DNA of 64,000 nt, from assembly GCA_035699745.1 (NCBI GenBank), contig DASSPH010000034.1:1-64000 (forward strand), read 5' to 3'. The stretch comes from Vicinamibacterales bacterium. Its GTDB lineage: Bacteria; Acidobacteriota; Vicinamibacteria; Vicinamibacterales; 2-12-FULL-66-21. The translations under genes and the position numbers were made by a program. Below the pieces are notes generated by a model. That model was not told the origin of the DNA. It did not search any database and saw nothing but the letters and a program-made list of their open reading frames with translations. Shown piece by piece: positions 25,773 through 37,859 of this stretch. Each line of letters begins with the position of its first letter. The first letter of the stretch is position 1.

Positions 25773-28637
25773 CTATTTCACCGGCTGCCCGTAGTACGGC
25801 ATTCGATCCCACCGGTCGTCGTCCTCGCGGGCGCGCGGATCGCCGGTCTCGCGCAGCCAGCGATCGAGTCGATCGCGCAGCCGCCGCTGCTCCGCGCGAT
25901 GAGAAGGCGTTCCGGCAAGGTTGGTGATCTGGTCCGGATCGCGGCGCAGGTCGTACAGCTCCTCCGCTGGACGCTTCGCCGTCGCGAGGCTGAAGAAGCG
26001 CGCGATCGCGGGATCGCTCCGCGCGTCCAGGAGCAGCGTCTTGGCCGGGCCGCCGTCGATGTCGCCGAACGGTCCCACGGCGAAATAGAGCTCGGGGTCT
26101 CCGGCGGGCCACCGGTCGGGACGAAAGTTGCGGATGTAAAGATAGTCTTTCGTCCTGATCGCGCGCACCGGATAGCTCAGATCGCCGCGGCGTACGTTTG
26201 CGTGCCGCTCCCGCTCGATGAACACCTGCTCGCGACCGCCCTGGGGATCCCCCCGGAGCAGAGGCAGAAGAGTCCGGCCGGTCATCGCCGCGACCGGCTT
26301 CAGCCCGGCGGCTTCAAGGAGCGTCGGCGCGAGATCGGTGAGGCTGACGAGCGCGTCGACGACGGTCCCGCGGGCCGCAACCGCCGGCCAGCGAATGGCC
26401 AGCGGCACGCGCGCGCCGCCGTCGTAGACGTTGGCCTTCGCTCGCGGGAACGGCATGCCGTTGTCCGAGGTGACGATGACGATCGTGTTCTCCAGCTCGC
26501 CGGCGCGCTCGAGCGTCTCGAGCATGCGCGCCACGTCGCGATCGAACCGCTGCACTTCGAGGTAGTAGTCGAGCAGATCGCCGCGGACGATCGGCGTGTC
26601 GGGCAGGTAGCCGGGAACCGAGACGCGATCGATCGCGAGTCCGGCGCGCGCGCCGCTGCCCTCCTCGTACGGGCGGTGTGGATCGCTGCTGCCGAACCAG
26701 AAGCTGAAGGGACGATCTCCGGGACGCGCCGCCATGAAGTCGTCGAACGACTTGAACTGCGGACCGGCGGGGTTGCGCGCGCGGCCGCCGGGCTCGAAGC
26801 GCCCCGGTCCCCAGCCCTTGCCGCTGAAGCCGACGACGTAGCCGGCCTCTTCCAGCAGATCGGGAAGCACCGGAATGGCTTTCGGCAGGAACCCGTGAAG
26901 ATTGGCCCCTTCCTGCAGGCGGTGGACGGCCTGGCCCGCGAGCAGCGCGGCACGCGATGGAGTGCACGAGGGGGACGCGACGAACGCATGCGTGAACCGC
27001 GCCCCTTCCCGCGCGATGCGGTCGAACGCCGGCGTGCGCACGGTGCGATCGCCATCACTGCTGGTGTGGGGGTACGACCAGTCGTCGGCGATCGCGATGA
27101 CGATGTTCGGACGCCGCGCGGCGGCCGGCTGCTGCCGCCGCCGCAGCCGGTCGAGCGTCGCCGCCATGGCGCGCACTCGTTCAGGCTGCGCCGCGGCGAG
27201 GTTATTCCGCTCGCCGGGATCGCCGGTCAAGTCGTAGAGTTGCGGCTCGGGATCGTTGCCCAGCTCGGTGTTGGTGTTCGCCTGGATCCGCGGCCCCTGG
27301 CTGGGCGGGATGTACTTCCACGCACCCTCCCGCAAGGCAACCCGCGCGCCCGACTGCTCCACCAGTGCCGCGCGTCCGGCCTGCGACTGTCCCAGCAGCG
27401 CCGGCAGCACGTTCTCGCTGTCAGACGGCGAGATCCCGGTCACGGGCTGTCCGAGCAGGGCCGCGAACGAGGCGAGGAAGTCGACTTGCGAGACGAGCGC
27501 GTTCGAGATGCCCGGCTTGACGCGGGCGGGCCAGCGCACGATCAGCGGCACCCGCGTGCCTCCCTCGAAGGTGCTGTACTTGCCGCCGCGAAACGGCCCC
27601 GCGGGTCTGTGATCGCCCAGCAGCTCGACGGCGCGATCGCGGTAGCCGTCGTCCACCACCGGACCGTTGTCGCTCGTGAACAGGACGAGCGTATTCCGCG
27701 TCAGGCCGAGGCGATCGAGCGTGGACAGCAGTTCGCCGATCGACGAGTCGAGCTGCGCGATCGCGTCGCCCCGCGGCCCCATCGACGTGGCGCCGGCGAA
27801 GCGCGGGTGCGGCACGCGGGGGACGTGCGGCTCGTGCAGGGCGAAGTAGAGGAAGAACGGCTTCGCGCGATGCTGCTCGATGAAGGCGATCGCACGGCGC
27901 GTGAAGACGTCGCCCATCTCCTCGTCCTTCCACAGCGCCGTCTTGCCGCCGGTCATGTAGCCGATGCGGCTGATGCCGTTGACGATCGTCTGGTCGTGGC
28001 CGTGGCTCGGGTGAAGCTTCAGCAGCTGCGGGCTGCCGCGTCCGGTCGGCCAGTCGCCGACCGGCTCTCCGTAGTTCACGCGGATCGGATCGGCGGGATC
28101 GAGATTCGCGACCCGCCGGTTCTCGACATACACGGTCGGCACACGATCGCCGGTCGCCGCCATGATGAATGCCGAGTCGAACCCGATCTCGAGCGGCCCC
28201 GGACGGATCTCGCCGTTCCAGTCGGGCCCTCCGGCGGGGCCGAGCCCGAGGTGCCACTTGCCCACCACGCCGGTCGCATAGCCCGCCTTCTGAAACACGG
28301 TCGCCAGCGACGTCCGTCCCGGCTCGATGACCAGCGCCGCGTCGCCGGGAAGCACCCCGGTGCCCGGCTTGCGGAAGGCATACTCGCCCGTCAGCATGGC
28401 GTAGCGCGATGGCGTGCACGTCGCCGCGGGTGAATGGCCGTCGGTGAACCGGAGACCTTCGCGGGCCAGACGATCGACGTGCGGCGTCTTCATCCGCCCC
28501 GGCGGACCGTAGGCCGACACGTCCCCGTAACCGAGATCGTCGGCATAGACGACGATGACGTTGGGGCGGTCCTGCGCCGAGGCGCCGGAGGGTGCCAACG
28601 CAAGGACGAGCGCGGATACGGCAAGCGCGGATTTCAT
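25773..28637 (-). CDS. Tandem double sulfatase (two CxPSR sulfatase domains in one chain)
   Basis: The 954-residue secreted protein has a signal peptide (residues 1-21). The first sulfatase domain (about 25-490) has PNVIVVYADDLGYGD and C74-TPSR. After a short QQPAAARR linker, a second domain (about 508-954) has PNIVIAIADD and C558-TPSR. In each, the Cys would become formylglycine. Each half also has the usual metal and substrate motifs (GKWHLG and SGKGWG; TSDNGP and TSDNGM). Single sulfatases are about 450-550 residues, so this is a true fusion with no frame break. The start at 28637 is backed by GGAGGGG. The substrate is unknown. Confidence 0.87.
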   Translation of the reverse strand: MKSALAVSALVLALAPSGASAQDRPNVIVVYADDLGYGDVSAYGPPGRMKTPHVDRLAREGLRFTDGHSPAATCTPSRYAMLTGEYAFRKPGTGVLPGDAALVIEPGRTSLATVFQKAGYATGVVGKWHLGLGPAGGPDWNGEIRPGPLEIGFDSAFIMAATGDRVPTVYVENRRVANLDPADPIRVNYGEPVGDWPTGRGSPQLLKLHPSHGHDQTIVNGISRIGYMTGGKTALWKDEEMGDVFTRRAIAFIEQHRAKPFFLYFALHEPHVPRVPHPRFAGATSMGPRGDAIAQLDSSIGELLSTLDRLGLTRNTLVLFTSDNGPVVDDGYRDRAVELLGDHRPAGPFRGGKYSTFEGGTRVPLIVRWPARVKPGISNALVSQVDFLASFAALLGQPVTGISPSDSENVLPALLGQSQAGRAALVEQSGARVALREGAWKYIPPSQGPRIQANTNTELGNDPEPQLYDLTGDPGERNNLAAAQPERVRAMAATLDRLRRRQQPAAARRPNIVIAIADDWSYPHTSSDGDRTVRTPAFDRIAREGARFTHAFVASPSCTPSRAALLAGQAVHRLQEGANLHGFLPKAIPVLPDLLEEAGYVVGFSGKGWGPGRFEPGGRARNPAGPQFKSFDDFMAARPGDRPFSFWFGSSDPHRPYEEGSGARAGLAIDRVSVPGYLPDTPIVRGDLLDYYLEVQRFDRDVARMLETLERAGELENTIVIVTSDNGMPFPRAKANVYDGGARVPLAIRWPAVAARGTVVDALVSLTDLAPTLLEAAGLKPVAAMTGRTLLPLLRGDPQGGREQVFIERERHANVRRGDLSYPVRAIRTKDYLYIRNFRPDRWPAGDPELYFAVGPFGDIDGGPAKTLLLDARSDPAIARFFSLATAKRPAEELYDLRRDPDQITNLAGTPSHRAEQRRLRDRLDRWLRETGDPRAREDDDRWDRMPYYGQPVK

Positions 28638-28665
28638 ATTGCTCCCCTCCTGCGGCCGTGCGAGT

Positions 28666-30084
28666 ATGCCACGCATGCGCCACGGCAGCGTCCGGGTCCT
28701 GTGGGCGGCGGCGTGGGCGATCCTGTGGATCGCGGGGACCGCATCCGCGCAGACCGCGCGCCGGCCCAACGTCCTCCTCATCATGGCGGACGATCTCAAC
28801 GATCACCTGGGGACGTACGGGCACCCCCTCGTCAAGACGCCGCATCTCGACCGGCTGGCGGCAAGAGGCGTTCGATTCGATCGGGCCTACACGCAGTTTC
28901 CGCTCTGCAGTCCGAGCCGGGTGTCGCTGTTGACCGGGCTGCGTCCCGACACGACGCGGGTTCACGATCTGGTCACGGACTTCCGCAGGAACATCCCGGA
29001 TGCCGTCACGCTGCCGCAGATGTTCAAGCGCAACGGCTACGTGGCGGCGCGGGTCGGCAAGATCTATCACTACGGGAATCCCGGACAGATCGGCACCAGC
29101 GGCCTCGACGATCCGGCGTCGTGGGACGAGGTCGTCAATCCGCGCGGCATCGACAAGGACGAAGAAGGCAGCCTGATCAACTTCACGCCGGGGCGCGGCA
29201 TCGGCAGCACGCTTGCCTACTACGCCTCCCCCGCCGCGGACGACGCCCACACGGACGGCAAGGTGGCGCTCGAGACGATCGCGCTGCTCGAGAAGCACAA
29301 GGATCGCCCGTTCTTCATCGGCGCCGGCTTCTACCGGCCGCACTGCCCGTTCATCGCGCCGGCGAAGTATTTCGATCTCTACCCGCTGGATCGCATCGCC
29401 GCGCCGCCGGCCGCGATCTCGCCGGCCGTGCCGGCGGCGGCCTGGTTCACCACGCCGCCGCACTGGGGCATCAGCGAGCAGGCGCAGCGGGAAACCATCC
29501 GCGCCTACTACGCGTCGATCAGTTTTCTCGACGCCAACATCGGCCGCGTGCTCGAGGCGCTCGATCGCCTCGGCCTGGCGAAGAACACGATCGTCGTGTT
29601 CATCAGCGATCACGGCTATCACCTCGGCGAGCAGGGTCAGTGGATGAAGCAGACGCTCTTCGAGCGGTCGGCGCGCGCGCCGCTGATTATCGCCGGCCCC
29701 GGCGTGGCGGCCGCCGGACGCGCGACCTCGCGCGTCGTCGAGTTCCTCGACGTGTATCCGACCCTGGCGTCGCTGGCCGGTGTGCGTCCGCCGGACGGCC
29801 TCCACGGGCGTTCGCTGGCGCCGCTGCTGAAGAATCCATCGGCGACGTGGGACCGGCCTGCAATTACGCAGGTGCGCCGCGGACCGGCCGCGGCGCCGTT
29901 CTTCGGCTACAGCGTTCGCACCGAGAAGTGGCGGTACACGGAATGGGACGGCGGCAAACGCGGCGTCGAGCTGTATGACGAGATCGCCGATCCGCACGAG
30001 ATGACCAACCTGGCGGACGATCCGAAGCACGAGAAGACCAGGCGCGGCCTGCAGCGGCTGCTGCCGCGCCCGCAGACCAGATGA
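28666..30084 (+). CDS. Sulfatase, iduronate-2-sulfatase-like
   Basis: The 472-residue protein has a signal peptide and then PNVLLIMADDLNDHLGTYG. The formylglycine site is C81-SPSR, with HCPFIAPAKYFDLY and FISDHGYHLGEQGQW later. NDHLGTYG and the HLGEQGQW loop are typical of the iduronate-2-sulfatase-like group. It likely acts on a sulfated glycan outside the cytoplasm. The start may be 28666 or 28675. Only 28 bases separate it from the divergent double sulfatase. Its stop overlaps the next sulfatase start by four bases. Confidence 0.88.
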   Translation: MPRMRHGSVRVLWAAAWAILWIAGTASAQTARRPNVLLIMADDLNDHLGTYGHPLVKTPHLDRLAARGVRFDRAYTQFPLCSPSRVSLLTGLRPDTTRVHDLVTDFRRNIPDAVTLPQMFKRNGYVAARVGKIYHYGNPGQIGTSGLDDPASWDEVVNPRGIDKDEEGSLINFTPGRGIGSTLAYYASPAADDAHTDGKVALETIALLEKHKDRPFFIGAGFYRPHCPFIAPAKYFDLYPLDRIAAPPAAISPAVPAAAWFTTPPHWGISEQAQRETIRAYYASISFLDANIGRVLEALDRLGLAKNTIVVFISDHGYHLGEQGQWMKQTLFERSARAPLIIAGPGVAAAGRATSRVVEFLDVYPTLASLAGVRPPDGLHGRSLAPLLKNPSATWDRPAITQVRRGPAAAPFFGYSVRTEKWRYTEWDGGKRGVELYDEIADPHEMTNLADDPKHEKTRRGLQRLLPRPQTR

Positions 30085-31769
30085 TCCGCGGCGCCGCGCT
30101 GACGGCAGTGGTGATGCTGACGGCGGCGGCCGCAGTGCAGCCGCCCGCCCCGCCGCGCACGCGGCCCAACATCGTCTGGATCTCGAACGAGGACATGAGC
30201 CCGCGGCTCGGCGCGTACGGCGACGCCGTCGCGCGGACGCCGGTGCTCGATCGGCTGGCGAAGGAATCGGTTCGCTTCACCAACGCCTACACGACGGCGC
30301 CGGTCTGCGCGCCGAGCCGCGCCGCGATCATCACGGGCATGTACCAGACGACGATTGGCGCGCAGCACATGCGCACCACCGAGGATCGCGTGCCCGAGCT
30401 GCCCGGTCCGTATCTGGCCGTGCCGCCGTTCTACGTGAAGGCGTTCCCCGAGTATCTGCGCGCCGCCGGCTATTACACGACCAATCGGAGCAAGACCGAC
30501 TATCAGTTCGGCGTGCCGTTCACCATCTGGGACGAGACCAGCCGCACGGCGCACTGGCGCAACCGCGCGGACAAGAACCAGCCGTTCTTCTCGGTGTTCA
30601 ACCTCGAGGTGACGCACGAGAGCCAGATCTTTCCCTCGAGCCCGGCGCGCGCCGGCAAGCCGCTGATCACCAATCCCGAGACGCTCGAGGTGCCGCCGTA
30701 CTATCCGGACACGCCGCCGGTGCGCCAGGAACTGGCGCGGATGTACGACAACATCGCCGACATGGACGCGCAGGTCGGCGCGATCCTCAGGCAGCTCGAC
30801 GAGGACGGGCTGGCCGACAACACCATCGTCTTCTACTGGAGCGATCACGGCGACGGCGTACCGCGCGCCAAACGATCGCTCTACGATTCGGGGCTGCGCG
30901 CGCCGTTGATGATCCGCTGGCCGAAGCGGCTCGGGCCGCCGTCGGCCCCGGGCTCCGTCAGGGACGACCTGGTCAGCTTCGTCGATCTCGCCCCGACCGT
31001 GCTGGCGCTGGCCGGCGTGGAGATCCCGGCGCACCTGCAGGGACGCGCGCTCGCCGGCCCGGGCGCCGCGGCGCCACCCGCATACGTGTTCGCGGCGCGC
31101 GATCGCATGGACATCGAGTACGACATGATGCGCTCGGCGCGCGACGCCCGCTTTCTGTACATCCGCAACTTTGCGCCGGAACTGCCGTACGCCGGCCACA
31201 TCATCTACCGGAACCAGAGCGCGATCATGCAGGAGTGGTTCAGGCTCCAGGCGGCGCGCGCCCTCACCGGGCCGGCGGCGCTGTGGATGCGGACCAGCCG
31301 GCCGGCGGAGGAGCTGTACGACACGAAGGCGGATCCGCACCAGATCCGCAACCTCTCGGCCGACCCGGCACACCGCGGCACTCTCGAGCGGATGCGGAAG
31401 GCGGTGACCGACTGGATGGCGCGCACCAACGATCAGGGGCTCATCAACGAGGCCGAGATGATCCAGCGCATGTGGCCCGGCGGCGTGCAGCCCGAGACGG
31501 CGCAGCCCTACATCGTGCCGCGCCGCTCGACCGACGCCCCGTCGCGTCCGCCGTCGATCGCGATCGATGATCCGACCGAGTTCGTGATCTACGTGCCGAC
31601 GCAGGGGGCCTCGATCGGCTACACGACGGAGGACGGCGCAACGGCGAAGTGGCGGCTGTACTCGGGTCCGATTCTGGTGACGGCGCCGATGACGCTCCGC
31701 GCCAAGGCGATCCGCTACGGCTACAAGGAGAGCGCCGAAACCCGCGTGACCTTTACCAGCCGCCGGTGA
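30081..31769 (+). CDS. Sulfatase with a C-terminal chitobiase-like beta domain
   Basis: The 562-residue protein has a signal peptide, then PNIVWISNEDMSPRLGAYG and the formylglycine site C76-APSR. YWSDHGDGVPRAKRS is typical of sulfamidase/heparan-N-sulfatase-like members. After the sulfatase domain (to about 480), residues 495-562 form a beta-rich tail (FVIYVPTQGASIGYTTEDG, WRLYSGPI, LRAKAIRYGYKES). This resembles the chitobiase/beta-hexosaminidase C-terminal domain and could bind carbohydrate. It is translationally coupled to the previous sulfatase. Confidence 0.88.
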   Translation: MIRGAALTAVVMLTAAAAVQPPAPPRTRPNIVWISNEDMSPRLGAYGDAVARTPVLDRLAKESVRFTNAYTTAPVCAPSRAAIITGMYQTTIGAQHMRTTEDRVPELPGPYLAVPPFYVKAFPEYLRAAGYYTTNRSKTDYQFGVPFTIWDETSRTAHWRNRADKNQPFFSVFNLEVTHESQIFPSSPARAGKPLITNPETLEVPPYYPDTPPVRQELARMYDNIADMDAQVGAILRQLDEDGLADNTIVFYWSDHGDGVPRAKRSLYDSGLRAPLMIRWPKRLGPPSAPGSVRDDLVSFVDLAPTVLALAGVEIPAHLQGRALAGPGAAAPPAYVFAARDRMDIEYDMMRSARDARFLYIRNFAPELPYAGHIIYRNQSAIMQEWFRLQAARALTGPAALWMRTSRPAEELYDTKADPHQIRNLSADPAHRGTLERMRKAVTDWMARTNDQGLINEAEMIQRMWPGGVQPETAQPYIVPRRSTDAPSRPPSIAIDDPTEFVIYVPTQGASIGYTTEDGATAKWRLYSGPILVTAPMTLRAKAIRYGYKESAETRVTFTSRR

Positions 31770-31770
31770 T

Positions 31771-33399
<1,629 letters not shown>

Positions 33400-34629
33400 T
33401 CAGTTCACTCCCGAGGCGGAGACGTCCTGTGCCTCACGCTGCCGCCGGCGTCCGGCGGTCCTGGCGAACGGAAAGTACACCAGCATCGCGATCCCGATCG
33501 ACGCCGCACCCCACACCGCCGCCCGCCAGTCGCCGCCCGACACGAGATAGTGGCCGATGATCGGCGGCGTGGTCCATGGGACGTTGACCACGGGACGCTG
33601 GATGACATGCCAGTGCATCAGCAGGTAACTGCCGGCGGTCAATACCAGCGCGTTGAGAACGTAGGGCACCATGAACACCGGGTTCAGGACGATCGGCAGC
33701 CCGAAGAAGATGGGTTCGTTGATCTGGAAGATCTGCGTCGGCAGCGAAAGCCGGCTGACCTTGCGGAAGCCGGCGTCACGCGACCGCCACAGCACGAGCG
33801 CCAGCGCAATCGTCGCGCCGGTCCCGCCGACGTTGACGAACGTCGTGAAGAATCCGTACGCGGTCACGTATGGCACCGGCTCGCCGGCGGTCACCGCCGC
33901 GACGTTCGCGGCGAGGTACTGCAGAAAGACCGGCGCCACGATCGCATCGAGCGTGTTGTCGCCGTTGATGCCGACCGACCAGAGCAGCGTGACCAGCAGC
34001 GCGTAAACGAGGATTCCGGGCAGCGTGTTCAGCGCGAACACCATCGGGGCGAACACCGCCTGGACCGCGGCATTCACGTCGAACCCGAGGACGAAGCGCA
34101 GCAGCCAGAACGACACCATGAGGAAGAGGAGCGGCGTCAGAGACAGAAACGATTCGTAGACCGCGGCCGGCACGCTCTCGGGAAGGCGGATCACCAGGCG
34201 CCGCTCGGTGAAGAACTTCTGTACGCGCACCGCCACGAGCGCCGTCAGGATCGCCGTGAACAGCCCGTTCGAGCCGAGCGCTTCCATCCTGAGCGTCCCG
34301 GACGCCGGGTCCACCTGCAGCAGCAGGAAGGCGGCGGTGGCGGTGGTCGCGCTGACGATCGCCTCCAGGCCGAGGCGCCGGCCGAGATCGTAGGCGACGG
34401 CGACGCAGGCGAACAGCCCGAGCAGGCCGAAGGTCGCGGTCACCGGGATCTGCAGGAGCGGCGCATACGCCGCGATGCGGCTCTCCCAGCCGAAGGGCGG
34501 GTGCGCCGCGATCAGAAAGACGCCGCCGACGATCGTCAGCGGCACGATCGCCACCATGCCGGCACGAATCGCGGCGAGATACGTGTTCTCGCCGAACGCC
34601 GCCAGCAGCCGCGTCGCCGATGCCGTCAA
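33400..34629 (-). CDS. PTS EIIC transporter, cellobiose/lichenan-like, without EIIA/EIIB
   Basis: The 409-residue polytopic protein has about ten hydrophobic segments and CelB-type EIIC motifs (LWSVGINGDNTLDAIVAPVF; LPTQIFQINEPIFFGLPIVLNP). In a PTS the EIIC domain carries the sugar across the membrane while EIIA and EIIB phosphorylate it. Neither EIIA nor EIIB, HPr nor EI is present in this window. The gene sits between an aminotransferase (ATGA overlap) and a secreted unknown protein. It may work as an uncoupled transporter, or use subunits encoded elsewhere. Confidence 0.85.
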   Translation of the reverse strand: MTASATRLLAAFGENTYLAAIRAGMVAIVPLTIVGGVFLIAAHPPFGWESRIAAYAPLLQIPVTATFGLLGLFACVAVAYDLGRRLGLEAIVSATTATAAFLLLQVDPASGTLRMEALGSNGLFTAILTALVAVRVQKFFTERRLVIRLPESVPAAVYESFLSLTPLLFLMVSFWLLRFVLGFDVNAAVQAVFAPMVFALNTLPGILVYALLVTLLWSVGINGDNTLDAIVAPVFLQYLAANVAAVTAGEPVPYVTAYGFFTTFVNVGGTGATIALALVLWRSRDAGFRKVSRLSLPTQIFQINEPIFFGLPIVLNPVFMVPYVLNALVLTAGSYLLMHWHVIQRPVVNVPWTTPPIIGHYLVSGGDWRAAVWGAASIGIAMLVYFPFARTAGRRRQREAQDVSASGVN

Positions 34630-35859
34630 GCGAGAGCGCTCAACTCGTGACGATGAGCGTGCACCTTCGCGAACGCCGTCACGATGTCGTCCACGTCATC
34701 ATCCGGACCGAGCAGCAGGTTCTGCCCGAGCCACAACGCCTGTTCACGACAGAGCACGTCGCTGTTGGGGCAGCGCGCCGAAGCGTAATCGAGCCGATCC
34801 CGGGCGCCGGGCACGTACGGCCCGAACGCCCGGCTGCGAAACAGCGGCTGATCCGGAAGCGGGTAGCCGTAGCCCGCCGAACACGGGATCCCTTCTGCCT
34901 CGAGCGCGTCGCGCACCGCCGCGCGCGGCGCGCCGAATGCCGCCGGATCGATTCTCACCACGAACAGGTGGTACGCATGACGCGTGCAGGCCTCGGATCG
35001 GGACTGCACGTGCACACCCGGGACGCGCGACAGCTCGCGCGCGAGCCGCCGGCCGTTGCGCTCGCGCGTCTGCGCCTGAGCTTCCAGCCGGTCAAGTTGA
35101 CAACCGAGCAGCGCGCCTTGAAATTCGCCGAGGCGGTAGTTGCCCGACACGACGTGATGCTCGTACCAGACGCCTTCCGGCACGCGGCCGCAGTTGTGGA
35201 TGGAGCGGCACGCCCGCGCGAGGTCATCGTCATTCGTCGTGATGATGCCGCCTTCGCCGGCGGTCAGGTTCTTGCTCGACTGGAACGAAAAGGTGGCGAG
35301 ATCGCCGAGCGATCCGGCGGGGCGTCCGCGGTAGGCCGCCCCGTGGGCGTGCGCGGCGTCTTCGATCACGGCGATGCCGCGCGCGCGGGCCAACGCGGCG
35401 ATCGCATCCATCTCGGCCGGCTGCCCGGCGAAGTGAACGGGGATCACGGCTTTCGTGCGCGCCGTCAGCGCAGCTGCGACCGCCTGGGGATCGAGGTTGA
35501 AGGTCGCGAGGTCGACGTCGGCAAACACCGGAATCGCGTTGGCCTCCAGCACCGCGGTCGCCGTCGCGACGAACGTATAGGGGGGGACGATGACCTCGTC
35601 CTCGGCGGCGATGCCGGCGGCGAGGAGCGCGATTTTCAGCGCGACGGTGCCGTTGACCACCGCGATGCCATGACGGCAGCCGTGCATGGCGGCGAACCGC
35701 TCTTCGAACGACGCGACTTCATCGCCGTCGAGGCGTCCCCAACGGCCGCTGCGAAGCACGCGCAGCAGCCGCTCTTCTTCCGCCGCGCCGAAGACGGGCC
35801 ACGCGGGAAACGGGCGGGTTCGGACGGGCGGTCCTCCGTTCAGCGCGAGTGGCGACACG

Positions 35860-36480
<621 letters not shown>

Positions 36481-36530
36481 GGTGCCCTTCTCTCCGGTGT
36501 GCATTCGCGTATAGTCAACAGCAGACGCCG

Positions 36531-37292
36531 ATGACGCGCCGCTGGTTCGTCCGTCTCGCGGTTCTGGCGCTGCTCGCGCTCGCAGTGGCGCTGCCGGCAC
36601 TCGCCCAGCGCGGCCGCCGTTTCGGCTTCTTCATGCCCGCGTCCGCCGCGCCGATCAAATACGACGGCCGCTTCGTCATCGTCCGGCTCTGGTACCAAGC
36701 CTATCCGGGCTGGTCGTTCGATTACCCCGACATGGAGCAGAACCTGACGGCGATCATGAACGAGATCACGTCGCTGCGCGTCAACCCGGACGGCAGCAAC
36801 ATCTTCCGCATGGACGATCCGGAGCTGCTCAAGTTTCCGATCGCGTACCTCTCGGAACCCGGCTACTGGTATCCGACCGACAGTGAAGCGGCCGGTCTGC
36901 GCAACTACATCGCCAAGGGCGGCTTCGTCATCATCGACGACTTCCACTTTCCGGAAGAGTGGCGCGTGTTCGAGGACGCGATGCGCAAGGTCCTTCCCGA
37001 CGGCCGCATCGTCCGGCTCGATCGCTCGCACCCGGTGTTCAACAGCTTCTTCTCGATCAAGTCGCTGGACGTGCCGTATCCCGGCCGGCTCGGCGAGCAG
37101 GGGCTGACCGGGGAGTTCTACGGCATCCACGAGGGCAACGATCCGGCGAAGCGGCTGCTCGTCGTCATCAACTACAACATGGACATCGGCGATTACATGG
37201 AGCACTCCGGCCAGGGGCTCTATGCCGTCGATCCGACCAACGAAGCCTACAAGTTCGGCGTCAACTACTTCATTTACGGTCTGACGCACTGA
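36531..37292 (+). CDS. Secreted DUF4159-domain protein
   Basis: The 253-residue protein has a signal peptide (VRLAVLALLALAVALPALAQ). A DUF4159-type domain follows with FVIVRLWYQ, LRNYIAKGGFVIIDDFHF and LLVVINYNMDIGDYMEH. The fold resembles class I glutamine amidotransferase-like or ThuA-type domains, and the function is unknown. DUF4159 genes often accompany MoxR/BatA-type clusters, but none lies here. It is divergent from the GNAT gene with a gap of 50 bases and convergent with mscL. Confidence 0.75.
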   Translation: MTRRWFVRLAVLALLALAVALPALAQRGRRFGFFMPASAAPIKYDGRFVIVRLWYQAYPGWSFDYPDMEQNLTAIMNEITSLRVNPDGSNIFRMDDPELLKFPIAYLSEPGYWYPTDSEAAGLRNYIAKGGFVIIDDFHFPEEWRVFEDAMRKVLPDGRIVRLDRSHPVFNSFFSIKSLDVPYPGRLGEQGLTGEFYGIHEGNDPAKRLLVVINYNMDIGDYMEHSGQGLYAVDPTNEAYKFGVNYFIYGLTH

Positions 37293-37322
37293 CGGGCGCG
37301 GCGGCGAAAGACAGCGGATCGT

Positions 37323-37757
37323 TCACGACAGTGTCGACGTGCAGAACGGGCATCGCTTGGCAGCGACCGGGATCTGCGAGGCGCAGAGCGGACAGGTCTT
37401 CGTCGGCTCTGGCGGAGCGGGTGCCGGACGTGGCGCGAGCCGGTTGACCCACCGCACGATCATGAAGATCGCGAACGCCACGATGACGAACTCCAGCAGG
37501 GTGTTGAGGAACATGCCGTAATTGATCGTCGGCGCGCCGGCTTTCTGCGCGTCGGCGAGCGACGCGTAGGACTCGCCATTGAGCGAGACGAACAGGTTCT
37601 TGAAGTCGACGCGCCCGATCAGCAGTCCGATCGGCGGCATGATGATGTCGCTGACCAGCGACGACACGATTTTCCCGAACGCCGCGCCGATGATCACGCC
37701 GACGGCAAGGTCGATGACGTTCCCCCGTGCCGCGAACTCTTTGAACTCCTTCCACAT
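37323..37757 (-). CDS. mscL: Large-conductance mechanosensitive channel with a C-terminal zinc ribbon
   Basis: The 144-residue channel subunit has the MscL start [20 protein letters not shown] and first membrane helix [20 protein letters not shown]. The second helix is [21 protein letters not shown]. It opens under membrane tension to release solutes on osmotic downshock. After a Pro-rich linker it ends in a four-cysteine ribbon (CPLC-N12-CPFC) in place of the usual charged C-terminal helix bundle. Such MscL-ribbon fusions exist in several phyla. The role of the ribbon is not known to me. Confidence 0.92.
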   Translation of the reverse strand: MWKEFKEFAARGNVIDLAVGVIIGAAFGKIVSSLVSDIIMPPIGLLIGRVDFKNLFVSLNGESYASLADAQKAGAPTINYGMFLNTLLEFVIVAFAIFMIVRWVNRLAPRPAPAPPEPTKTCPLCASQIPVAAKRCPFCTSTLS

Positions 37758-37790
37758 ACCCGGCCTCCGGCGACATCCTACGTCAGCCGT

Positions 37791-37828
37791 TTGCTAAATT
37801 TCCTGCATGGTGCTATTTTCTCAGCACC
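37791..37828 (+). promoter_or_regulatory. Promoter and BlaI-type operator of the blaI-M56 operon
   Basis: A -35-like TTGCTA (37791-37796) is followed after 17 bases by a -10-like TATTTT (37814-37819). The -10 is covered by an inverted repeat GGTGCT-N8-AGCACC (37809-37828), just upstream of the BlaI-family gene at 37860. A similar palindrome, AGTGCT-N8-AGCAGG, lies at 40428-40447 before the HEAT genes. Position over the -10 suggests autorepression. The match to known BlaI sites is by shape, not by exact sequence. Confidence 0.6.
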
Positions 37829-37859
37829 TTTTCGCCGGCTCCTCCGTCTAAGCCTTCGT

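Noticed and set aside
25899-28433. An 844-codon plus-strand frame over the double sulfatase
   Set aside because: Antisense shadow of a gene with clear sulfatase motifs; Arg-rich with no domain.
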